Source of the DNA: DASUAS01 sp963809795
GTDB taxonomy: Bacteria > Actinomycetota > Acidimicrobiia > IMCC26256 > DASPTH01
Assembly (NCBI GenBank): GCA_963809795.1
Contig: CAWELN010000016.1
Location: forward strand, 1 to 64,000
Length of the DNA: 64,000 nucleotides
Direction of reading: 5' to 3'
How positions within the stretch are numbered: position 1 is the first letter of the stretch; each line of letters begins with the position of its first letter. Under the pieces are notes generated by a model. The model did no database searches, had not been told where the DNA came from, and saw only the letters and a program-made list of their open reading frames with translations. The position numbers were made by a program, and so were the translations under genes. Below, piece by piece: positions 43,071 to 51,102 of this stretch.

Positions 43071-44696
43071 TCAGGCGCCGAGCGCCTGCTCGGCGAGGCG
43101 CCGGGCGATCACCCGAAGGCAGAGCGTCTCGTCGGCGCCCTCGAAGATCGAGAGCACGCGCGCGTCCACGAAGTAGCGCGACACCGGGAACTCCTCCGCG
43201 TAGCCCATGCCGCCGTGCAGCTGCATGGCCTCGCGCGTCACCCACTCGGCGGAGCGGCACACGTAGGCCTTCACCATCGACGCCGACAAGGTGCCCTCGC
43301 CGCGGCCCATCCGGCGCGCCACGTCGTAGGAGAATTGGCGACCCGCCTGGATGAGCGCCGCCATGCGGGCGAGCTTCATGCGCGAGAGCTCGTAGTCGAA
43401 CACCGGCTTGCCGAAGACGACGCGCTGCTGCGCGTACGCGAGCCCGGCGTCGAACGCGGCCTGCATGAGGCCGACCGCGCGCGCGGCGGTCTGCAGGCGC
43501 CCGTTCTCGAACCCCTCCATCTGGAGATAGAAGCCCTTGCCGAGCCCGGCCTCGCCGCCCACCAGGTTCTCGGCGGGCACGAACCAATCGGAGAACGACA
43601 CCTCGTAGGAGTGCATGCCTCGGTAGCCGATGGTGTCGATGGCGCGGCCGTCGAGCGTGCCGCCCTCGGGCTGCTCGAGCGCGAACGCGTGCCCGGGCAC
43701 TGCGTCCTTCTCGACCACGAACAACGACAGGCCCCGGTGCGACTTGCTCTTGTCGGGGTCGGTGCGCGCCAGCAGCATGAGGAGGTTGGCGCGGCCCGCG
43801 AAGGTCGCCCACGTCTTCACCCCGTTGATGCGGTAGCCGCCCTCGACCGCCGTCGCCATCGTGCTCACCCCGGCGACGTCGGAGCCGTAGTCGGGCTCGG
43901 TGACGGTCACGCCGACCATGAGCTCGCCGGAGGCGATGCGGGGGAGCCAGCGCTGCTTCTGCTCCTCGGTGCCGCCGGCCACGAGGGCCCGGGTCAGGAT
44001 CTCGGGGCGGGTGATGAGCGAACCGCCGACGCCGAGCGAGCCCCACGACAGCTCCTCGGTGGCCACCACCATGCCGAGGTAGTCGGCCTCGCCTCCGGTC
44101 GCGTAGCCGCCGTACTCCTCGGGCACCGAGAGCCCGAAGCCCCCGAGCTCGGCGAGCCCGGCGATGAGCTCCTCGGGGATGTCGGCGTTGGTGCGGTGGA
44201 CGTGCTCGGCGACCGGGCGGATCTCCGCCTCGGCGAAGCGGTGGAAGGTCTCCGCCGCGAGCTGGAAGTCGTCGGGGAGATGGCTGGGCCCGGTACCGCC
44301 GGTGTCGAGACCTGCGGCCACCGTCTCGAGGAACTCGGGGGCGCGGTGGGACTCGACGAACGGGAGTGCCGGCGCGAGGAGCTCGATGTCGACGCCCCAG
44401 ACCGCCTCGCGGCCGAGGAGCTTGGCCCCGAGATCGGCGATGGCGTCGGCGATGAACGCGCGCGCCAGTCGGGACTCGACCTCGCCCTGCTCGCCGTACG
44501 CGAGCATCACCTTGGCGCCTTCGACCGCGCTGGCCGCGTGCGCGAGGTCGTAGCCGAGCACCTGGTGCTCGTCGAGCCGGGCGACGGAGATCCGGCCGTC
44601 GACCGTCGACTCGCGCGCCAGGTGGTCGGTGGCCGACGCCACCACGTCGGCCGCGCAGTCGAGCGCCGCGGCCGCCGCCGGGAGCTGGTCGGTCAT
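43071..44696 (-). CDS. acyl-CoA dehydrogenase with N-terminal extension, probable methylsuccinyl-CoA dehydrogenase
   Basis: The 541-aa product is about 150 residues longer than a standard acyl-CoA dehydrogenase. The extra N-terminal helical domain (DEHQVLGYDLAHAASAVEGAKVMLAYGEQGEVESRLARAF) is the feature of methylsuccinyl-CoA dehydrogenases (Mcd). The ACAD core has MVGVTVTEPDYGSDVAGVSTMA (FAD/acyl binding), INGVKTWATFAGRANLLMLLART, GFYLQMEGFENGRLQTAARAVG and the C-terminal QLHGGMGYAEEFPVSRYFVDARVLSIFEGADE. It would oxidise methylsuccinyl-CoA to mesaconyl-CoA with electrons passed to ETF. Other N-extended ACADs are possible. Confidence 0.75.
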   Translation of the reverse strand: MTDQLPAAAAALDCAADVVASATDHLARESTVDGRISVARLDEHQVLGYDLAHAASAVEGAKVMLAYGEQGEVESRLARAFIADAIADLGAKLLGREAVWGVDIELLAPALPFVESHRAPEFLETVAAGLDTGGTGPSHLPDDFQLAAETFHRFAEAEIRPVAEHVHRTNADIPEELIAGLAELGGFGLSVPEEYGGYATGGEADYLGMVVATEELSWGSLGVGGSLITRPEILTRALVAGGTEEQKQRWLPRIASGELMVGVTVTEPDYGSDVAGVSTMATAVEGGYRINGVKTWATFAGRANLLMLLARTDPDKSKSHRGLSLFVVEKDAVPGHAFALEQPEGGTLDGRAIDTIGYRGMHSYEVSFSDWFVPAENLVGGEAGLGKGFYLQMEGFENGRLQTAARAVGLMQAAFDAGLAYAQQRVVFGKPVFDYELSRMKLARMAALIQAGRQFSYDVARRMGRGEGTLSASMVKAYVCRSAEWVTREAMQLHGGMGYAEEFPVSRYFVDARVLSIFEGADETLCLRVIARRLAEQALGA

Positions 44697-44702
44697 GGGC
44701 GG

Positions 44703-44708
44703 AGCCTA
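44703..44708 (-). promoter_or_regulatory. -10 element TAGGCT of the acyl-CoA dehydrogenase
   Basis: TAGGCT (minus strand) ends 6 nt before ATG 44696. Confidence 0.4.
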
Positions 44709-44725
44709 CCGACGACCAACCTCGA

Positions 44726-45925
44726 TCACTGGCTCGGCGTCTCGCTCCCAGGGGATGCCGGCGTCGTCGGATCCGTCGGCGGTGGCGCGGTCGGGGTCGT
44801 GGTCGCGGGCGCGGTGATCGGCGGATCGGTCACCGGTGCGGGCGCGGGCGGCGTGGTCGCGACGGTCCCGCCCGACGAGCCCGAACCGCCGGAGGAGTAA
44901 CCCGAGCCGGAGCCGCCGGAGGAGTAACCCGAGCCCGACGACGACCCCGAGCCGGACGAGGACCCCGAGCCCGGTGCGACCTGGGTGCTGCCCTCGGTCT
45001 CGATGGCCTGCTTCGTCGCACCCTCGACCTTCTGTGCGGTCACCGCGCACTGCGCGTCGACGAGCTTGTACACCGTGCGGGCCAGGTAGTCGGCGCCGTC
45101 CATCGTGAAGTGCACCCCGTCACCGGCGCGCATCGTCACGACCTGGCCGGTCTCGTCGGGCAGGTCGTAGGAGAAGGTGCCGTCGCTCCCGGCGAACAGC
45201 TTGTGGGCGTCGACGTACTGCACCTCGGGGTGGCGCTTGGCGACGTCCTGCGCGATGGCGTTGACCTCGACGGCCGCCGCGTCCAGCTTCTGGTCCTTCA
45301 GCGTCGGCGCGCCGATCCAGTAGACCGCGCGCCCGGGGCCGATCAACGTCTTCATCATGGTGTCGACCTTGTCGGTGTAGTCGGCCTTCCACGCATCGCC
45401 GCTCACCGCCGCCGAGTCGTTGGTGCCGATGATGAAGACGACCACCTCGGGATCGAGCCGGGCCATCTCGGTGGTGGCGTGGTCGGGCCAGTCGAAGAAG
45501 CCCGGATCGGCGAGGCCGCTCGACACCCGCGAGTCGAAGTACGGCTGCACGACGCCGGTGGCGCCGGTGATCGTCCCGAGCGCGGGGCCGAGGGACCCGG
45601 CGAGGGAATCGCCGCCGACCCACAGCCGCAGCGGATCGGTCGTCGACAGCGTGCGGCAGCGCTTGCCGTCGACGGTGGTGGTGACGGTGGCGGGAGCGAC
45701 CTGGGCGCCACCGGCGTGGATGGTCCCGGCGAGGGACGGCTTCTCGCCACCGCTGACGCGCACCGTGTCGGTGGCGAGCAGCACGAACACCACCGCCACC
45801 GCGACGGTGGCGACGCTCGCGAGGACCCGACGGAGGCGGCGCTGCTTGCGCTCGCTGCGCCGCTGACGGCGTTCGGGAGGCGCGTCCGCGCCGGTGTGGG
45901 GATCGGCCATGGGGTCGTTCGCCAT
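44726..45925 (-). CDS. membrane-anchored SGNH/DUF459-type hydrolase with low-complexity tail
   Basis: The 399-aa product has a very basic N-terminus (RRQRRSERKQRRLRRVL) and one signal-anchor helix (ASVATVAVAVVFVLLATDTV). The extracytoplasmic SGNH domain has RLWVGGDSLAGSLG (Ser), VVVFIIGTNDSAAV (block III Asn) and MRAGDGVHFTMDGADYL (Asp-His). The last 75 residues are a Gly/Ser repeat (GSGYSSGGS twice) followed by a Pro/Thr-rich stretch, probably a cell-wall linker. Such proteins remove or add O-acetyl groups on wall polymers; this role is inferred. Confidence 0.75.
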   Translation of the reverse strand: MANDPMADPHTGADAPPERRQRRSERKQRRLRRVLASVATVAVAVVFVLLATDTVRVSGGEKPSLAGTIHAGGAQVAPATVTTTVDGKRCRTLSTTDPLRLWVGGDSLAGSLGPALGTITGATGVVQPYFDSRVSSGLADPGFFDWPDHATTEMARLDPEVVVFIIGTNDSAAVSGDAWKADYTDKVDTMMKTLIGPGRAVYWIGAPTLKDQKLDAAAVEVNAIAQDVAKRHPEVQYVDAHKLFAGSDGTFSYDLPDETGQVVTMRAGDGVHFTMDGADYLARTVYKLVDAQCAVTAQKVEGATKQAIETEGSTQVAPGSGSSSGSGSSSGSGYSSGGSGSGYSSGGSGSSGGTVATTPPAPAPVTDPPITAPATTTPTAPPPTDPTTPASPGSETPSQ

Positions 45926-46110
45926 CGCTGCCGTGGACTCGGCGAAACGACGATGCTAACCGGCGGTCCCCGTGGTGACGGGTTCGGCCGGCCGGCCGAC
46001 GGCGATTCGGCGGCCGCAGGCCCCCGGGCTCGACCCCCGGCGGACCGGCAGGTCCCTTCCCGCTCCACGCCTCCCGGCCCTGGTGGCGCCGGCGGCCCAT
46101 CGCGACCGGG

Positions 46111-47985
46111 TCAGCCGGCGTCGGCCGCCGGTTGGTCGACCTGGGTGCGGTACAGGTCGGTGTAGAGCCCCCCGGCGCGGAGGAGGTCTTCGTGGCGCCC
46201 GCTCTCGATGATGCGCCCGTGCTCGAGCACGAGGATGCGGTCGGCGGCGACGATGGTCGACAGCCGGTGCGCGATCACCAGCGACGTGCGACCGACGAGC
46301 GCGTCGGCCAAGGCGTGCTGGATCGCCAGCTCGGACTCGGAGTCGAGGTGCGACGTCGCCTCGTCGAGGATCACCACCGCGGGGTCCTTGAGGAGCATGC
46401 GGGCGATGGCGAGCCGCTGCTTCTCGCCGCCCGACATCCGGTACCCGCGGTCGCCGACCACCGTGTCGTAGCCGTCGGGGAGAGAGGCGATCAGGTCGTG
46501 GATGCGGGCTGCCGTGCACGCCTCGACCAGCTCGGCGTCGGTGGCGTCGGGGCGGGCGTAGCGGAGGTTGGCCCGGATGGTGTCGTGGAAGAGGTGCGGG
46601 TCCTGCATCACCATGCCGACCGATTCCCGGAGCGACTCCAGGGTGTAGTCGCGCACGTCGCGGCCGTCGACGCGCACCTCGCCTGCACTCACGTCGTAGA
46701 CGCGGGGCACGAGCAGCGCGCTCGTGGTCTTGCCTGCGCCCGACGGCCCCACGAGCGCCACGAGCTCACCGGGCGCGACGCTGAAGCTGACGTCGCGCAG
46801 GATCCACGCGCTCTCGTCGTCGGTGTCGGTGGCGGGGGAGGCCTCCTCCAGTGACGGGATCGACGAGACCGCCGCCGACGGGTGCCGGAACCACACGTGG
46901 TCGAACTCGACCCGGCCCACCGGCTCGAGCAGGTCGACCGCGCCGGGGCGGTTGGTGATGAGCGGCGGGAAGTCGAGCACCTCGAAGACCCGCTCGAACG
47001 ACACCAGCGCGGTCAGCACGTCGACCCGCGCGTTCGCGAGCTGCGTGAGCGGCTGGTAGATCTGGCTCACGTACACCGCGAAGGCGGCGATGGTGCCGAC
47101 GCCGATGGTGCCGGAGATCGCGAGGTTGCCGCCCACGAAGTAGACGATCGCGGTGCCGATGGCGGCGACCAGGCCCAGCGCCGCGAACAGCACGCGCGAG
47201 TACATGGCGGTTTGCACGCCGATGTCGCGCACGCGCCCGGCACGGTCGGAGAACGTGTCCGACTCGCGGCGGTGCTTGCCGAAGAGCTTCACGACCAGCG
47301 CGCCGCCCACGTTGAACCGCTCGGCGATGGTGTTGTTCATCGACGCGTTCAGCTGCATGCTCTCGCGCGTCAGACGCTGCAGCTTCGGACCCATTCGCTT
47401 CGCCGGGATGATGAAGAGCGGCAGGATGGCGAGCGTGAGCAGGGTGAGCCGCCACTCGAGCGCGAGCATGAACGTGACCGTCACCACGACGGACACGACG
47501 TTGGAGAACACCGTGCCGAGCGTGTTGGTGACTGCCTGCTGCGCGCCGATGACGTCGTTGTTCATGCGCGACATCAGCGAGCCGGTCTGGGTGCGGGTGA
47601 AGAAGGACAGCGGCTGGTGCTGCACGTGGTCGAACAGCGCGGTGCGCATGTCGAAGATGAGGCCCTCGCCGATCCGGGCCGAGTAGTAGCGCTGGATCAG
47701 GGTGAGCCCGGCGTTGAGCAGCGCGAGGAACACCGCGCCGGCGGCGAGCAGGCCCACCAGGGCGCGGTCCTTCTCGGGGATGGCGGTGTCGATGACGGCC
47801 CGCAGGATGAGCGGGGGCACCGCGCTGATCACCGCCGCGAGGACGACGGTGACGACGAAGCCGATCAACTGGCCGCGGTACGGCCGGGCGAGTCGCAGGA
47901 CGCGACGCACGAGGTCGCGTTCGACCTTCTTGCCCTTGACCGCACTGGCGTCGCGGCCGAATCCGTGAGTTGCGGGTCGCATCAT
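46111..47985 (-). CDS. ABC transporter, fused permease/ATP-binding (multidrug type)
   Basis: The 624-aa half transporter has six helices (about 35-330) of the type I exporter fold. The nucleotide-binding domain has Walker A LVGPSGAGKTTSALLV, Q-loop VGMVMQDPHLFHDTIRANL, signature YRMSGGEKQRLAIARML, Walker B AVVILDEATSHLD and switch VIAHRLSTIVAAD. An acidic Ser-rich insert (SIPSLEEASPATDTDDES) sits in the NBD entry region. It probably works as a homodimer exporting lipid or drug. ATG 47985 or the next ATG could be the start. The 185-bp gap 45926-46110 downstream shows nothing I can assign. Confidence 0.88.
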   Translation of the reverse strand: MMRPATHGFGRDASAVKGKKVERDLVRRVLRLARPYRGQLIGFVVTVVLAAVISAVPPLILRAVIDTAIPEKDRALVGLLAAGAVFLALLNAGLTLIQRYYSARIGEGLIFDMRTALFDHVQHQPLSFFTRTQTGSLMSRMNNDVIGAQQAVTNTLGTVFSNVVSVVVTVTFMLALEWRLTLLTLAILPLFIIPAKRMGPKLQRLTRESMQLNASMNNTIAERFNVGGALVVKLFGKHRRESDTFSDRAGRVRDIGVQTAMYSRVLFAALGLVAAIGTAIVYFVGGNLAISGTIGVGTIAAFAVYVSQIYQPLTQLANARVDVLTALVSFERVFEVLDFPPLITNRPGAVDLLEPVGRVEFDHVWFRHPSAAVSSIPSLEEASPATDTDDESAWILRDVSFSVAPGELVALVGPSGAGKTTSALLVPRVYDVSAGEVRVDGRDVRDYTLESLRESVGMVMQDPHLFHDTIRANLRYARPDATDAELVEACTAARIHDLIASLPDGYDTVVGDRGYRMSGGEKQRLAIARMLLKDPAVVILDEATSHLDSESELAIQHALADALVGRTSLVIAHRLSTIVAADRILVLEHGRIIESGRHEDLLRAGGLYTDLYRTQVDQPAADAG

Positions 47986-48052
47986 GGTCGCATCGTCTCC
48001 GCCGTCACGCTACCGGTCACTGCCCGGGCCGACCGCCGGAACGGCGCGTCGC

Positions 48053-48058
48053 TAGTCT
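48053..48058 (+). promoter_or_regulatory. -10 element TAGTCT, probable leaderless start
   Basis: TAGTCT ends 7 nt before ATG 48066 of the MaoC-like dehydratase. Confidence 0.45.
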
Positions 48059-48065
48059 CGGTCGG

Positions 48066-48578
48066 ATGACGATCCACGACCGGCCCTTCGGGCGTCTGTA
48101 CGAGGACTTCGAGCCGGGCGACGTCTACCGGCACTGGCCGGGGAAGACCATCACCGAGGCCGACGACCACCTCTTCTGCATGCTCACGATGAACCATCAC
48201 CCGTTGCACACCGATGCGTGGTTCGCGGAGACGCAGACGCAGTTCGGCAAGAACGTCGTCGTGGGCAACCTCGTGTACTCGCTCGTGCTCGGCATGAGCG
48301 TCCCCGACGTCAGCGGCGCCGCGATCGCGAACCTCGAGGTCGAGTCGCTCCTGCACGAGCGGCCGACGTTCCACGGCGACACCATCTACGCCGAGACGCG
48401 CGTGCTCGACAAACGGGAGTCCTCGAGCAAGCCCGACCGCGGCGTGGTCAGCGTCGAGACCCGTGGGTTCAACCAGCGCGGCGAAGAGGTCTGCTACTTC
48501 CGGCGCAAGGTGATGGTGCCCAAGCGCGATGCGGCGCCGCCCCGCGTGCGCCCGTACGCGTCGCCCGCCGGCGACTGA
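48066..48578 (+). CDS. MaoC-like hydratase, probable mesaconyl-CoA hydratase
   Basis: The 170-aa hotdog protein has FGRLYEDFEPGDVYRHWPGKTITEADDHLFCMLTMNHHPLHTD, with the conserved catalytic Asp/His pair of R-specific hydratases. FGKNVVVGNLVYSLVLGMSV and LHERPTFHGDTIYAETRVL follow. The overall pattern is that of actinobacterial mesaconyl-CoA hydratases/beta-methylmalyl-CoA dehydratases. These connect the Mcd and Mcl steps encoded at 43071-44696 and 40608-41540. A general enoyl-CoA hydratase remains possible. Confidence 0.75.
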   Translation: MTIHDRPFGRLYEDFEPGDVYRHWPGKTITEADDHLFCMLTMNHHPLHTDAWFAETQTQFGKNVVVGNLVYSLVLGMSVPDVSGAAIANLEVESLLHERPTFHGDTIYAETRVLDKRESSSKPDRGVVSVETRGFNQRGEEVCYFRRKVMVPKRDAAPPRVRPYASPAGD

Positions 48579-48596
48579 GGCCGCGGCCGGCGCCCG

Positions 48597-49022
48597 GTGG
48601 TCGACGGCTGCCTCTTCTGCTCGATCATCGCGGGGGAGATCCCGGCCGACTTCGTGCTCGACACGCCCGTCGTGGTCGCGTTCCTCGACCACCGGCCGCT
48701 CTTCCCCGGCCACACCCTGGTGGTGCCGCGCGCCCACTTCGAGACCCTCCGGGACCTCGACGGCCCCACCCGCGACGAGCTGTTCGCCCAGGTGCAGCGG
48801 GTGGCGGCGGCGGTGCAGGACGCCACCGGCAGCGCCGGCTCCTTCGTGGCCATGAACAACGTGGTCAGCCAGAGCGTGCCCCACGCCCACGTGCACGCCG
48901 TGCCCCGGAACCGCAAGGACGGCCTCCGGGGCTTCTTCTGGCCCCGGACCCGCTACGCCGATGCCGCCGAGGCCGCCGCGATGGCCGAGTCCATCCGCGT
49001 TGCACTCGGAGAAAGCATGTAA
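48597..49022 (+). CDS. HIT family hydrolase
   Basis: The 141-aa product has CLFCSIIAGEIPADFVLD at the start, HTLVVPRAHFETLRDL, and the histidine triad SVPHAHVHAVPRNRKDG (about 94-110). HIT proteins hydrolyse nucleotide conjugates such as Ap4A or AMP-amides. GTG 48597 lies 18 bp after the MaoC stop, so co-transcription is likely. Its 3' end contains an A/T-rich stretch (TGTAATAATGTAATCA) that probably forms the promoter of the next gene. Confidence 0.85.
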   Translation: MVDGCLFCSIIAGEIPADFVLDTPVVVAFLDHRPLFPGHTLVVPRAHFETLRDLDGPTRDELFAQVQRVAAAVQDATGSAGSFVAMNNVVSQSVPHAHVHAVPRNRKDGLRGFFWPRTRYADAAEAAAMAESIRVALGESM

Positions 49023-49035
49023 TAATGTAATCACC

Positions 49036-49989
49036 ATGCCCAAGGACAACGCCACCACCGACACCCCTGTTCCCGCCGCCGCCGCCAAGCTCCAGGGCTG
49101 GTTCGCCGGCCGCCTGCCCGACGGGTGGTTCACCGGTCCGCCGTCGGTCGACCACGACCGCGACGAGATCGTGGTGATCGGCACGCTCCCGGACCCCGAC
49201 ACCGGCGACGCCGACGCCGAGACCCGTGACGCCGCCCGGCGTGCCCGCATCCAGGGCTTCCGCGAGGACACCCGGGCCCTGCGCATGCGCATCGCCGACG
49301 AGGCCGAGGCCCGCTTCGCCCGGAAGGTCGCCTGGGGCGCCCGCTGCGGCGACGAGGAGGAGCTGTTCACCACGCTGAGCGTCCCGGTGATGACCCGCCT
49401 CCGGCTCCCCGAGCGCCAGGTGCTCGACACGCTCGTCGACGCCGGCGTCGCCCGCAGTCGCAGCCACGCGCTCGCCTGGTGCGTGCGCCTGGTCGGTGAC
49501 CACGAGGGGGAGTGGATCGACCAGCTCCGCGACGCGTTGGTGCACGTGGAGAAGGTGCGGAGCGAGGGCCCGGGCAACCGAAAGAGCTGCGAACCTGTTG
49601 CACGCCTAATCGTTAGTGTGCTAATGATTAGCGTACTATGGAACAGACCATCGGGCGAATGCTGTACCTGGCCCACCGTGCCGTCCACGACGAGCTCGAC
49701 CGCCGCCTGCACGAGCACGGCGCCAGCCTCTGGAACTGGCTGCTCCTCGACAAGGCCGCCAACGCCGACGACGCCAGCCAGCGCGAGCTCGCCGAGCTCA
49801 TGCGCATCGAGCCGCCCACTCTGGTCCGCCACCTCGACAAGCTGGCCGAGGAGGGCCTGGTCGAACGTCGTCCCGATCCCGCCGACCGGCGGGTCCTCCG
49901 CGTCGTCGTCACCGACGCGGGGCACGCGCGGCTCACCGAGCTGCACAAGGTCGTGCACGCGGTCGACGACGAGCTGCGCGGGATCCTGA
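49036..49989 (+). CDS. conserved hypothetical protein, C-terminus probably frame-slipped
   Basis: The believable protein starts at ATG 49036 (MPKDNATTDTPVPAAAAKLQGWFAGRLPDGWFTGPPSV) and runs to about 49585 (VGDHEGEWIDQLRDALVHVEKVRSEG). As given, the frame continues to 49989, overlapping the marR gene out of frame with Ser/Thr/Pro-rich nonsense. Removing one G from the GGG at 49571-49573 would end it at TAA 49607 as GPATERAANLLHA. No known domain is recognised; the HDEGE-W-I-LRDAL end looks helical. It is probably expressed from the A/T-rich promoter at 49015-49032. Confidence 0.5.
   Translation: MPKDNATTDTPVPAAAAKLQGWFAGRLPDGWFTGPPSVDHDRDEIVVIGTLPDPDTGDADAETRDAARRARIQGFREDTRALRMRIADEAEARFARKVAWGARCGDEEELFTTLSVPVMTRLRLPERQVLDTLVDAGVARSRSHALAWCVRLVGDHEGEWIDQLRDALVHVEKVRSEGPGNRKSCEPVARLIVSVLMISVLWNRPSGECCTWPTVPSTTSSTAACTSTAPASGTGCSSTRPPTPTTPASASSPSSCASSRPLWSATSTSWPRRAWSNVVPIPPTGGSSASSSPTRGTRGSPSCTRSCTRSTTSCAGS
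49598..49631 (+). promoter_or_regulatory. marR promoter with two MarR-type operators
   Basis: TTGCAC (49598-49603) and TAATGA (49622-49627) form a promoter with an 18-bp spacer. CTAATCGTTAG (49606-49616) and the palindrome CTAATGATTAG (49621-49631) lie 15 bp apart centre to centre and cover the spacer and -10, as expected for autorepression by the MarR protein starting at 49638. Confidence 0.65.
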
Positions 49990-50159
49990 CCAAGCGCGAC
50001 GCCGAGGTGCTGGGTCGAGCGCTGCCGCGGATCCACGCCTACTTCGACCAGGACGATCAGGTGCAGGTGCCGTCGGTTCGCAGCCGACGGGCGCTGGCCG
50101 ATGCCGAATCGATCGAGGAGATCGACGAGGAGGATGAGGAGGTGTCCAGTGGCCGCTGA
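49638..50159 (+). CDS. MarR family transcriptional regulator
   Basis: The 173-aa product has the winged helix-turn-helix ASQRELAELMRIEPPTLVRHLDKLAEEGLVERRPDPADRRVLRVVVTDAG (about 46-95), flanked by dimerisation helices. A very acidic tail (ESIEEIDEEDEEVSSGR) is unusual. Its gene overlaps the ABC ATPase start, so it heads a three-gene exporter operon. The two palindromes covering its promoter point to autorepression relieved by the exported compound. Confidence 0.9.
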   Translation: MEQTIGRMLYLAHRAVHDELDRRLHEHGASLWNWLLLDKAANADDASQRELAELMRIEPPTLVRHLDKLAEEGLVERRPDPADRRVLRVVVTDAGHARLTELHKVVHAVDDELRGILTKRDAEVLGRALPRIHAYFDQDDQVQVPSVRSRRALADAESIEEIDEEDEEVSSGR

Positions 50160-51102
50160 CGACGTGGTCATGCGCACCGAGAAGCTCACCAAGATCTACC
50201 CGGGTGGGCTCAAGGCGGTCGACGAGCTCGACCTCGACGTGCACCGGGGTGAGATCTTCGGTCTGCTCGGACCGAACGGCGCGGGCAAGACGACGACCGC
50301 GGGCATGCTCACGACGCGCGTGATCCCCACCAGCGGGCGCGCGTTCGTCGGCGGCATCGACGTGGTCGCGCACCCCACCGCGGCCAAGCAGGTGATCGGC
50401 GTGGTGCCCCAGAGCAACACGCTCGACCGTTCGCTCACGGTGTGGGAGAACCTCTACTTCCACGGCCGGTTCTTCGGGATGTCGAACGCCAACGCCCGCA
50501 CCGAGGCCGACCGCCTGCTCCATCAGTTCCGGCTGGCCGACCGGGGCAAGGAACCGGTGGCGGCGCTCTCCGGCGGCATGGCCCAGCGCCTGATGGTGGC
50601 TCGGGCGATCATGCACCGCCCGGCCACGCTGTTCCTCGACGAGCCCACCGCCGGCCTCGACCCGCAGAGCCGGCTGGCGCTGTGGGAGATCCTGGGCGAG
50701 CTGCACGGCGAGGGCCAGACCATCCTCCTCACCACGCACTACATGGAGGAGGCCGACGAGCTCTGCAACCGGCTCGCCATCATCGACCGCGGGCAGCTGC
50801 TCGCGCTCGGGGCGCCGTCGGAGCTCAAGCGCTCGACCGGCGCCGACACCGTGGTGACCGTGTCGGCCACCGGCGACCTCGATCGGCTGGCCAAGGTGCT
50901 GGAGACCGAGGTGCCGGGCGCGCAGCAGGCGACCCGCGTCGACTCCACCGTGCTGGTCGAGGTGCGGGAGCAGCAGGGCGTGCTGCCCGTGGTGTTCTCC
51001 GTCGCCGAACGCAACGGCTTCGAGGTGTCGGACCTCTCCGTCGCCGAGCCCACGCTCGAGACCGTCTTCATCAACCTCACCGGGAAGGACCTGCGCGAAT
51101 GA
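50149..51102 (+). CDS. ABC-2 type exporter ATP-binding protein
   Basis: The 317-aa ATPase starts at GTG 50149, inside the marR 3' end, after GAGGAGG. Walker A LLGPNGAGKTTTAGML, Q-loop GVVPQSNTLDRSLTVWENLYFHGRFFG, signature LSGGMAQRLMVARAIMHRP, Walker B LFLDEPTAGLDPQ and the DrrA-type C-terminal region (about 225-317) place it with daunorubicin-resistance-like exporters. It pairs with the permease that overlaps its stop. Confidence 0.9.
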   Translation: MAADDVVMRTEKLTKIYPGGLKAVDELDLDVHRGEIFGLLGPNGAGKTTTAGMLTTRVIPTSGRAFVGGIDVVAHPTAAKQVIGVVPQSNTLDRSLTVWENLYFHGRFFGMSNANARTEADRLLHQFRLADRGKEPVAALSGGMAQRLMVARAIMHRPATLFLDEPTAGLDPQSRLALWEILGELHGEGQTILLTTHYMEEADELCNRLAIIDRGQLLALGAPSELKRSTGADTVVTVSATGDLDRLAKVLETEVPGAQQATRVDSTVLVEVREQQGVLPVVFSVAERNGFEVSDLSVAEPTLETVFINLTGKDLRE

